Below are positions 1-5,141 of a stretch of DNA of 5,141 bases, piece after piece. Each line of letters opens with the position of its first letter. Position 1 is the first letter of the stretch. This DNA comes from an uncultured Fimbriimonadales bacterium (lineage in GTDB: Bacteria; Armatimonadota; Fimbriimonadia; Fimbriimonadales; GBS-DC). The stretch is taken from NCBI GenBank assembly GCA_937925775.1, contig CALAMM010000159.1, forward strand, positions 1-5,141, in the 5' to 3' direction. The position numbers and the translations under genes were made by a program. The notes beneath the pieces were generated by a model. It saw nothing but the letters and a program-made list of their open reading frames with translations, was not told the DNA's origin and did no database searches.

Positions 1-13
1 TGTAGAGGTTCCT

Positions 14-547
14 GTGCAGACGGCGGAGCGGTCGGTTGCGCCATCGCGTTCGGTGTTGCCGCCTTGGCTCATCTGGGGCGGGATGATTGGATTGGTGCAG
101 ATCTTCGCAATCGCCACCGTGCAACCGCTGGGCGTTTCTACGGCGTATCCGCAGCTGGTTGGCTTGCTGGTGGATAAGGTTGTGCCAGGCTTTGCCGAGT
201 CGCAGCCGTACCTGCAAAAGATAGGTGTGCAGATTAGCTGGAGAGTAATGCTCGTCATCGGGCTAGTGCTCGGGGCGTTTGTGTCGAGCCTGTTGCCTGG
301 CGGGCGAAGCACACCAGCGTGCGACCTGCCGAATGTGTTCCGCTCCTCGTGGGGGCGCGGGCTGGCAGCGTTCATCGGCGGGTTCTTAATCCTGTTTGGC
401 GCACGACTGGCAGACGGTTGCACTTCGGGACATATGCTGAGCGGGATTGCGCAGCTTGCGCTGAGCGGGTTCCTGTTCGGCGCGGCGGCGTTCGCAACGG
501 GCGTGCTGACCGCGAGCCTGTTATTGAAGCGCACCAACGGCTCATAA
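14..547 (+). CDS. YeeE/YedE family sulfur-compound transporter, N-terminal-half subunit
   Basis: Predicted inner-membrane protein of 177 residues. The YeeE/YedE (TsuA-like) family imports thiosulfate or related sulfur compounds, passing them along conserved cysteines in the membrane. Visible hydrophobic segments lie at about residues 16-38, 76-95, 115-133 and 141-171. The family signature is the ADGCTSGH stretch at 133-140 (Cys136), followed by a Gly-rich helix; a second cysteine is Cys103. The start is GTG at 14, chosen because AGAGG at 4-8 lies 5 nt upstream; the next in-frame ATG (codon 24) would cut into the first membrane helix. It is about half the length of a single-chain YeeE (about 350 residues), and the following gene supplies the other half. 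This split form is known in many bacteria, so it is not a broken gene. Substrate specificity is inferred from the family only. Confidence 0.88.
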   Translation: MQTAERSVAPSRSVLPPWLIWGGMIGLVQIFAIATVQPLGVSTAYPQLVGLLVDKVVPGFAESQPYLQKIGVQISWRVMLVIGLVLGAFVSSLLPGGRSTPACDLPNVFRSSWGRGLAAFIGGFLILFGARLADGCTSGHMLSGIAQLALSGFLFGAAAFATGVLTASLLLKRTNGS

Positions 548-552
548 GGAGG
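546..552 (+). promoter_or_regulatory. Strong Shine-Dalgarno of the second YeeE/YedE gene
   Basis: AAGGAGG is a near-perfect match to the anti-Shine-Dalgarno sequence, 5 nt before the ATG at 558. It overlaps the last two bases of the preceding TAA stop (545-547). It fixes the start of the downstream gene and indicates that both half-transporter genes are read from one mRNA with efficient reinitiation. Confidence 0.85.
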
Positions 553-557
553 CAGAT

Positions 558-1106
558 ATGGATACGACGCAACTTCTGGGATTGATTACGGGGTTGATGT
601 TCGGCTTCGCGTTGCATCGCGCAGGGTTCAGCCGCTGCGGGCTGGTGATGCGCGGGCTGGCGTTCCGCGACTTCACAATGCTCAAGGTGATGCTCACAGC
701 GATAGCGGTGGGCATGGTAGGCGCGGCGGCGCTGGCGACCTTCGCGCCTGACTACGCGCACCTCAAGGTGAAGTCGCTCTATGTGTGGGGCGTGCTGGTT
801 GGCGGGCTGATTTTCGGCGTGGGAATGGCGATAGCGGGGTACTGCCCCGGCACGGCGCTGGTTGGCTTGGGCAGCGGCGTGCGCGATGGGCTACTCGCCG
901 TGCTGGGCGGGTTGCTGGGCGCGTTCGCCTTCATCCTCGCCTACCCAACGCTGGAGCCCGTGCTGATGAAGCCACTTGACCTTGGCAAGCTCACACTGCA
1001 CGAAACGCTGGGACTACCCTACCTGCCCACAGCGCTGGTGGTGGCAGCCATGCTGGGCGGGATTGTGTTCTGGCTGAACCGACTGGAATCGAAAGCGCGC
1101 GCCTAA
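558..1106 (+). CDS. YeeE/YedE family sulfur-compound transporter, C-terminal-half subunit
   Basis: Predicted inner-membrane protein of 182 residues, partner of the preceding gene. It opens with the family pattern GFALHRAGFSRCG at residues 16-28 (Cys27), and has the second signature AGYCPGTALVGLGSG at 93-107 (Cys96). Hydrophobic segments are at about 5-20, 42-62, 75-101, 109-130 and 157-174, and the C-terminus is short and basic. The CPGT motif resembles the GCTSGH motif of the first subunit, consistent with the internal two-fold repeat of this family. It starts 10 bp after the upstream stop, so the two are almost certainly co-transcribed and assemble together. Such pairs are often found beside persulfide dioxygenases, rhodaneses or sulfide-responsive repressors; none is inside this window, though the upstream side is cut off. 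The fold is secure; the transported species (thiosulfate, or another reduced sulfur compound) is inferred. Confidence 0.9.
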   Translation: MDTTQLLGLITGLMFGFALHRAGFSRCGLVMRGLAFRDFTMLKVMLTAIAVGMVGAAALATFAPDYAHLKVKSLYVWGVLVGGLIFGVGMAIAGYCPGTALVGLGSGVRDGLLAVLGGLLGAFAFILAYPTLEPVLMKPLDLGKLTLHETLGLPYLPTALVVAAMLGGIVFWLNRLESKARA

Positions 1107-1114
1107 ATGCACCC

Positions 1115-1145
1115 TCGTAGCGTCGGCATCACGCCGACGCTACGA
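1115..1145. repeat. Perfect 13-bp inverted repeat (hairpin) between convergent genes
   Basis: The left arm TCGTAGCGTCGGC (1115-1127) is exactly complementary to the right arm GCCGACGCTACGA (1133-1145), around the 5-nt loop ATCAC. It begins 9 bp after the stop of the second transporter gene and ends 42 bp before the stop of the opposing dehydrogenase gene. In RNA from either strand it would form a very stable GC-rich stem. No T-run follows it on either strand, so it is not a textbook intrinsic terminator. It could be a bidirectional transcription barrier or mRNA 3'-end stabiliser, or one copy of a REP-like dispersed palindrome. The structure is seen directly; the role is inferred. Confidence 0.8.
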
Positions 1146-1187
1146 AAAGTGCCGATTCAGGGTCGCGTGGGGGGCTTGCCGATAAAC

Positions 1188-2153
1188 TCACCGAGTGCCC
1201 TGTACCACGACATCTGCCAGCGGCCTGCCTTCTATAAAGCGCAGCACATTCTGGATTACGCCTTGGGCGATACGCTGCTGCGCCTCTTGCGTGACGCCTG
1301 CGCCGTGGGGCGTCAGCACCACATTCGGCAGTTTGAGCAGAGGGTGGTCAGGGGGCGGTGGTTCAGGCGAGAACACATCGATAGCGGCGCCGCCCAAGTG
1401 CCCCTGCAACGCTTCGATAAGCGCGGCTTCGTCCACCAGCTCGGCGCGTGCCGTGTTGACCAAAAACGCGCCGCGTTTCATCGCAAACAGGCGTTCACGG
1501 GTGAACATCCCGCGCGTTTCGGGAGTGAGTGGCATATGTAGGGTGACGAGGTCGCACTCAGGCAGCAGCGCATCCAGTTCCAAGTAGGTTGCGCCGAGCT
1601 GCTCTTCCTGTTCGGGTGTAAGCAGGTTGACATCATAGTAAAAAGTGGACACGCCGAAGGGGAGCAGTCGCGCGGCTACCTCGCGCCCGATACGCCCCAT
1701 CCCGACAATCCCGACCGTCTTGCCTTGAATGTCGCGGGCGTGCGTAATCCAGTAGGGGAGCGACCACTGTCCCTGCGCCAACATATTGTGCGCTGGGATG
1801 AGCCCCTTCATCAAGGCGAGGCTGACCATCACTACATGCTCGGCGACGCTCACGGTGTTCGCGCCCGTTACCGCCGCGACCGTAATGCCCAGTTCCCGCG
1901 CCGCGTCGGTATCGACATGGTCTACCCCCACGCCGGCGACCTGAATGAAGCGCAGGCGCGCCGCGCGCTGCAACATTTCGCGCGTCAGGGGAGTGAACGC
2001 GGTGGAGATTAGCACCTCAGCGTCGGGGAGGTGGGGCGTGAGTGCCTCAGCGTTTGTCGCCAGCTCCACTGTGTGCCCTGCAAAGAGGGCGCGCACCATC
2101 GCAACTTGCGCCTCTACCTGTTCCGAAGGTGGTAAGATGGCTACGATTTTCAT
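1188..2153 (-). CDS. D-2-hydroxyacid dehydrogenase, NAD-dependent (glyoxylate/hydroxypyruvate reductase or phosphoglycerate dehydrogenase-like)
   Basis: Cytoplasmic oxidoreductase of 321 residues that interconverts a 2-keto acid and a D-2-hydroxy acid with NAD(H). The Rossmann motif GMGRIG is at 151-156, and Asp174 at the end of the second strand suggests NAD rather than NADP. The catalytic triad of the family is present: Arg236 in NTARAELVDE, Glu264 in DVFSPEP and His283 in LTPHGAG. The residue after the catalytic Arg is Ala rather than the usual Gly. The length fits the short members of the family; there is no C-terminal ACT regulatory domain as in many SerA proteins, so feedback by serine is unlikely. 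Exact substrate (glyoxylate, hydroxypyruvate, 3-phosphoglycerate or another) cannot be read from the motifs. It starts at ATG 2153, 5 bp after the R2lox stop, with its Shine-Dalgarno inside R2lox, so the two are probably translated together. Confidence 0.93.
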   Translation of the reverse strand: MKIVAILPPSEQVEAQVAMVRALFAGHTVELATNAEALTPHLPDAEVLISTAFTPLTREMLQRAARLRFIQVAGVGVDHVDTDAARELGITVAAVTGANTVSVAEHVVMVSLALMKGLIPAHNMLAQGQWSLPYWITHARDIQGKTVGIVGMGRIGREVAARLLPFGVSTFYYDVNLLTPEQEEQLGATYLELDALLPECDLVTLHMPLTPETRGMFTRERLFAMKRGAFLVNTARAELVDEAALIEALQGHLGGAAIDVFSPEPPPPDHPLLKLPNVVLTPHGAGVTQEAQQRIAQGVIQNVLRFIEGRPLADVVVQGTR

Positions 2154-2158
2154 AAGAG

Positions 2159-3100
2159 TTAGCCTCCCCCGATTACCGCGTTGACCAGCTCCGCCGCCTC
2201 GGCTTCCGCCGCCTCCGTTTCACGATGGAGCTGCTCCAGCGTTAGATGACGGGCGCGGGCAAGACGGTTATCGCGCCGCGTGAACTGGTTCATCGCGTAG
2301 CTCAGAAACTCCTCTTTGTCCAGCCCGAACGGCATGTTCGGTTCATACGGCTCGAAGGTCTCCTGCACCACGCCCAGCGCGTAGGGCAGCAGGTCATTCA
2401 TCTTCGCCTGAATCGCGTGCCACACAGGGGCGCCATGCTCGGCAATCAGGCGCGAGAGTAGGTACACGCCGAACGCGATGTGGCGCGACTCGTCCTGCAT
2501 CATCTTGCCGATTCCCTGCACCAGTCCTGGCATCTTCTGCTGGCGTTTGTACGCTTGGAAAAAGCCGTAATAGCCTGTCTCCGCCAGCACGCCTTCCACA
2601 ATCATGTTGTAGGTCACGGACGCTTCCGCTTGCGCGATAGGCGAGGCATCGTAGGTGAGGCGGTGCATCGCTTGGGGCAGTGCCTCGTAAAAAATCTTGC
2701 GGTACGACGGCGAGTGGTAGCGCGACAGGTCTTCACCCTGCACGCCCGCCACTTCCGACAGGAATCGGCTCATGAACTCCACATGTTTTGCCTCTTCGAA
2801 TAGGAACGAGGTGAGGAAAATCTCCTCTTCGAGCCTGCCCTCGCTTGCAATCACCTGAAGGAGCGGCAGCAGGTCTAATGTCACGCTCTCCTCACCTGCC
2901 TGAAAGAGCGCGATGAGGCGCAGGGTGGCATCTTTCTGATCGTCGGTAAAGGTATGCCAGTCAGCGCGGTCTTGCGTGAGGTCAATCGCAGCGGGGTCCC
3001 AGATGCCCAGTTTTTTGGCTTTCTGGAACATCTTCATCGCAGGATGCTCGCGGTTCAACCCGCGCGCGCTCGTGGTAATGAACTCGGTGTGCATGGTCAT
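2159..3100 (-). CDS. R2-like ligand-binding oxidase (R2lox), Mn/Fe ferritin-like protein
   Basis: Soluble ferritin-like helical protein of 313 residues, related to the R2 subunit of ribonucleotide reductase but belonging to the R2lox group (characterised in Geobacillus kaustophilus and as Rv0233 of Mycobacterium tuberculosis). Family members assemble a heterodinuclear Mn/Fe cofactor that activates oxygen, form a Val-Tyr ether crosslink and bind a fatty-acid-like ligand in crystal structures; their natural substrate is unknown. All six expected metal ligands are visible by motif spacing: Glu70, Glu103, His106, Glu169, Glu204 and His207. The crosslink pair corresponds to Val73 and Tyr164. The C-terminal tail (about 285-313) is Glu/Ala-rich, likely helical, and ends in three glycines. 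ATG at 3100 is preferred over the ATG two codons later because GGAGGT at 3109-3114 is 8 nt upstream of it. No ribonucleotide reductase large subunit is nearby, which argues against a true R2. Confidence 0.93.
   Translation of the reverse strand: MTMHTEFITTSARGLNREHPAMKMFQKAKKLGIWDPAAIDLTQDRADWHTFTDDQKDATLRLIALFQAGEESVTLDLLPLLQVIASEGRLEEEIFLTSFLFEEAKHVEFMSRFLSEVAGVQGEDLSRYHSPSYRKIFYEALPQAMHRLTYDASPIAQAEASVTYNMIVEGVLAETGYYGFFQAYKRQQKMPGLVQGIGKMMQDESRHIAFGVYLLSRLIAEHGAPVWHAIQAKMNDLLPYALGVVQETFEPYEPNMPFGLDKEEFLSYAMNQFTRRDNRLARARHLTLEQLHRETEAAEAEAAELVNAVIGGG
2163..2170 (-). promoter_or_regulatory. Shine-Dalgarno of the dehydrogenase, built from the last glycine codons of R2lox
   Basis: On the minus strand GGGGGAGG lies 9 nt before the dehydrogenase ATG (2153). 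It is inside the R2lox reading frame, where GGG-GGA-GGC encodes the terminal Gly-Gly-Gly, followed by TAA and 5 nt. A ribosome finishing R2lox therefore sits on the ribosome-binding site of the next gene, which favours translational coupling. Confidence 0.8.
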
Positions 3101-3108
3101 TGGTTTCG

Positions 3109-3116
3109 ACCTCCTC
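3109..3116 (-). promoter_or_regulatory. Shine-Dalgarno of R2lox
   Basis: On the minus strand GAGGAGGT contains the strong core GGAGGT, ending 8 nt before the ATG at 3100. The in-frame ATG two codons downstream would have a spacing of about 14 nt, so this site decides the start in favour of 3100. Confidence 0.8.
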
Positions 3117-3125
3117 GTCGGTTAG

Positions 3126-3131
3126 ATTGTA
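3126..3131 (-). promoter_or_regulatory. Candidate -10 promoter element upstream of R2lox
   Basis: The 93-bp gap between the DUF3006 gene and R2lox contains TACAAT on the minus strand, five of six bases matching TATAAT, within an otherwise GC-rich stretch. A transcript starting about 7 nt downstream would have a leader of roughly 20 nt ending in the R2lox Shine-Dalgarno. No convincing -35 (TTGACA-like) hexamer lies 16-18 bp upstream, so this is a weak promoter call. I see no intrinsic terminator in the gap, so read-through from the upstream genes also remains possible. Confidence 0.4.
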
Positions 3132-3193
3132 CCCGAAAGGCGTCGCGGCGAAGGGGGCAGCGTGGGCTTCCTGGAACTGCGCGTGGCAAGCGT

Positions 3194-3433
3194 TCACGGC
3201 TCTTCCTGCAGTTCCTGCAGGAGCGCTTCGATTTCGCTACGGGTTTCCGCCTTCGCGTCAGCGTCTGGGGCGAATTCGAGGCGCAGCCAGTCGCCTTCGC
3301 GTGTGTCGGGGGGCAGCCACTGGAGCGGGCAGAGCCACTGCAGGTAGTCGCCCTCGCTTAGGCGAATCAGCAGCACGGCGAGCCTCTCGCCGTTTTCGGT
3401 GGTCTCGATTCGGTCTACGAAAGCGCGAATCAT
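3194..3433 (-). CDS. DUF3006 family small protein
   Basis: Small soluble acidic protein of 79 residues that fits the DUF3006 pattern: a short N-terminal strand beginning M-x-R-A-x-V-D-R-I-E (residues 1-10), a middle beta-rich part, a P-x-x-x-R-E-G-D-W-L-R motif (41-51), and a charged C-terminal helix ending LLQELQEEP. Members are about 70-90 residues with no established function. The fold is probably a small beta-barrel, which is inference from the alternating hydrophobic pattern. Its ATG overlaps the PolX stop as ATGA (3430-3433), and GAGGT (3439-3443) lies 5 nt upstream inside the end of polX, so translation should be coupled to PolX. No signal peptide or membrane segment is visible. The family call rests on remembered motif shape. 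Confidence 0.75.
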   Translation of the reverse strand: MIRAFVDRIETTENGERLAVLLIRLSEGDYLQWLCPLQWLPPDTREGDWLRLEFAPDADAKAETRSEIEALLQELQEEP

Positions 3434-5141
3434 GGTTGACCTCTTCGGTTAGCGAGCCATTTAAGCAGGGCGTCGCGTGAAAGCGTGTTGAGGATGCGTT
3501 CGGGGGTTGCCCACGCGCGTTGCGCCAACCCGACGGCGAGTTCCATCGCGTGCAGGTCTTGGAGGGTGTGCGCATCGGTGCCCAGGCTCATCCACGCGCC
3601 GCTTTCCACCAGCAGGCGCGCGATGGGCGTGGGGGGATCCATGCGCGTGGGGTAGCCGTTGATTTCGATGGCTTTGCCCAGCGCACGGGCGCGTTCGAAA
3701 AGGCGTTCCCAGTCGGCATCGTTTGCGGGGCGTTTCCCATAGCGTCTGCCCGTCGGGTGCGCCAAAACATCGACGGCAGGGTGTTCCAGAGCGCGCAACA
3801 GGCGTTGGGTCATCTGTTCGGGGGGTTGAGCATGGTCTTCGTGGACGCCTGCCAGCACCAGTTGCGCAGCGCTCAGCATCGGCTCAGGCGCATTCAGCGT
3901 GCCGTCGGCGCGGATGTCCACCTCCAGCGCGTTGAGCAGATAGGGACGCCCGCCCAACTGTTCGTTGAGTCGGTCGATGGCACGCCGACGCTGGTCGAAC
4001 GCTGTCATCGGGTCGCCCCATCGGCGGAAGGTATGGGCGTGATCGGTGAGAGCGAGGTACTCATAGCCGAACGCGGCAGCCGCCCGCGCCATCGCCTCAA
4101 GAGAATCCACGCCGTCAGACCACTGCGAGTGGCTCTGCAGATCGCCGCGGATTTGCTCAAGTTGGACGAGGTGGGGGAGCGCGCCGTGTTCCGCCGCCTC
4201 GATTTCGCCCGTGTCTTCACGCAGAGGAGGCGCAATCCAGGGCAGTCCCAGCGCGGCGTAGACCGCCTCTTCGGTCTCGGAAGCGAGGCACGCCGTGCCA
4301 TGCCACACCCCGTACTCGTTGAGCCGCTGTCCGCGCTCAAGGGCGCGCTGACGCAGGCGGATTGAGTGCGCTTTGGAGCCTGTGATGTAGAGCATGCCCG
4401 CGCCCCAGCTGCTGGGAGGCACCACCTTGACATCCACTTGGAGCCCGCTGTGCAGAAACACCTGCGCGCGATGGATGCCCTGCGCGTAGACCGCAGCAAT
4501 CGGGGGCAGACGCACAAACGCCTCGATAACGATTTCGGGGCGCGTTGTGGCGATAAGATAGTCCAAGTCGCCAACATCTTCCTGCATGCGTCGCACAGAG
4601 CCGCCCAAAATCGCCTGCTGCACGCCCTCTATGTGCTGGATCGCTTCGAGGAGTTCGCGCCCTTGCGGGAGCGCAATGCCGAGCGGGGTGCGCTGCTGCG
4701 ACTTGTGCTTGAGTTCGAGTAGGCGCACGAGGCGTTCCCTCCGCGAAGCGCCCAATACCGCATCGGCAGCACCGCTCAGCAAGGCAGAGCGTAGGCTGGA
4801 CAAGTCATGCACCCCCAACTGGTCATGCAGCTGCCGCGCGGTCTTCGCGCCGATGCCCGGAACCGCCATCACCTCTAAGATTCCCGAAGGCACCTGCTGA
4901 CGGAGTTGCTCGAGTTTGGGGATAGTGCCCGTTTGCAGGTACGCCAAAATCTTTTCGGCGATTGCCTCACCAACCCCAGGAATGGCTTTGAGGTGCGCCA
5001 GACCGCCTTCCGCGAGCGTTTCGATGGGCGTTTGCAGGCTCTCGATCGCTTGCGCGGCTTGACGATAGGCGCGTGATTTGTAGGGGCTATCGCCCACATA
5101 ATCGCTCAAGTCGGCAAGCTCGCGTAGCTGCTGAGCGAGTG
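3430..5141 (-). CDS. polX: PHP-domain family X DNA polymerase PolX (N-terminus beyond window edge)
   Basis: Cytoplasmic DNA repair enzyme: gap-filling family X polymerase fused to a PHP metal-dependent 3'-5' exonuclease / AP-endonuclease-type domain. The frame stays open to the window edge: ten further codons precede the TTG at 5109 and read LAQQLRELAD, matching the usual PolX N-terminal helix, so the true start lies just outside. Numbering from that TTG: helix-hairpin-helix motifs at 40-54 (IPGVG) and 80-94 (VPGIG); polymerase motif GSVRR at 170-174 with Asp181 and Asp183 in GDLD, and the third catalytic Asp226 in LQVDVK; GSKAH at 244-248 and NEYGV at 264-268. The PHP domain starts about 321 and carries His327, Asp332, His357, Glu396, His423, His451, Asp512 and His514. 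The first His of the usual HxH is Gln325. At least 569 residues are visible, close to the family's usual 570 or so. It leads a coupled pair with the DUF3006 gene. Confidence 0.95.
   Translation of the reverse strand, partial: LAQQLRELADLSDYVGDSPYKSRAYRQAAQAIESLQTPIETLAEGGLAHLKAIPGVGEAIAEKILAYLQTGTIPKLEQLRQQVPSGILEVMAVPGIGAKTARQLHDQLGVHDLSSLRSALLSGAADAVLGASRRERLVRLLELKHKSQQRTPLGIALPQGRELLEAIQHIEGVQQAILGGSVRRMQEDVGDLDYLIATTRPEIVIEAFVRLPPIAAVYAQGIHRAQVFLHSGLQVDVKVVPPSSWGAGMLYITGSKAHSIRLRQRALERGQRLNEYGVWHGTACLASETEEAVYAALGLPWIAPPLREDTGEIEAAEHGALPHLVQLEQIRGDLQSHSQWSDGVDSLEAMARAAAAFGYEYLALTDHAHTFRRWGDPMTAFDQRRRAIDRLNEQLGGRPYLLNALEVDIRADGTLNAPEPMLSAAQLVLAGVHEDHAQPPEQMTQRLLRALEHPAVDVLAHPTGRRYGKRPANDADWERLFERARALGKAIEINGYPTRMDPPTPIARLLVESGAWMSLGTDAHTLQDLHAMELAVGLAQRAWATPERILNTLSRDALLKWLANRRGQP

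Noticed and set aside
1115..1145. Hairpin as a classical Rho-independent terminator
   Set aside because: The stem is ideal but neither strand has a T-run after it (AAAGTG on plus, GGGTGC on minus), so I list it as an inverted repeat with a possible termination role.
1107..1541. Plus-strand open frame beginning right after the second transporter gene
   Set aside because: It runs through the hairpin and then antisense to the dehydrogenase gene; no Shine-Dalgarno precedes it and the translation is low-complexity and Arg/His-rich.
2159..3100. Ribonucleotide reductase beta subunit (true R2)
   Set aside because: The ligand spacing, the Val73/Tyr164 pair and the length match R2lox, and no large reductase subunit is next to it.
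2982..3197. 71-codon minus-strand frame covering the gap before R2lox
   Set aside because: Most of it overlaps the start of R2lox in another frame, it would begin with GTG, and it has no recognisable motif.
3203..3220. Tandem repeat of TTCCTGCAG, two copies
   Set aside because: It lies in the coding end of the DUF3006 gene and encodes a repeated Leu-Gln-Glu in a helix; two 9-bp copies are not evidence of a repeat element.
3520..4365. Long 281-codon plus-strand open frame opposite polX
   Set aside because: It is antisense to a PolX gene with clear catalytic motifs; such frames arise readily in GC-rich DNA, and its translation shows no recognisable domain.

Overview
The window is a GC-rich (about 60% by eye), gene-dense bacterial chromosome segment with six protein-coding genes and no RNA genes, CRISPR array or insertion sequence that I can see. 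Strong Shine-Dalgarno sequences, very short gaps and a stop/start overlap all indicate bacteria. Several of the families (PHP-type PolX, R2lox, DUF3006) recur in deep-branching, often thermophilic lineages such as Thermus/Deinococcus, Firmicutes, Chloroflexi and Armatimonadota. Nothing here fixes the taxon, so that is only a loose inference.

Plus strand, 14-1106: two consecutive genes each encode about half of a YeeE/YedE (TsuA-like) sulfur-compound transporter. They are 10 bp apart, with a strong Shine-Dalgarno between them. Together (177 + 182 residues) they equal one full-length single-chain transporter. They probably form one inner-membrane complex for thiosulfate or a related sulfur species.

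1107-1187: a short convergent intergenic gap holding a perfect 13-bp inverted repeat with a 5-nt loop. It may be a bidirectional terminator or one copy of a dispersed palindromic repeat.

Minus strand, 5141 down to 1188: four genes read right to left. The first is a PHP-domain family X DNA polymerase (PolX), whose N-terminus runs off the right edge of the window. Its stop codon overlaps, as ATGA, the start of a 79-residue DUF3006 protein. After a 93-bp gap carrying a candidate promoter comes an R2-like ligand-binding oxidase (R2lox) with every metal ligand and the Val/Tyr crosslink pair in place. Five bp later a D-2-hydroxyacid dehydrogenase begins, and its Shine-Dalgarno is made of the last three glycine codons of R2lox.

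The left block concerns sulfur uptake. PolX and DUF3006 form a translationally coupled pair related to DNA gap repair. R2lox and the dehydrogenase form a tightly coupled pair that may handle connected substrates. The R2lox-dehydrogenase coupling is the most interesting point, because the physiological substrate of R2lox enzymes is unknown. I see no clearly new defence or mobile system.
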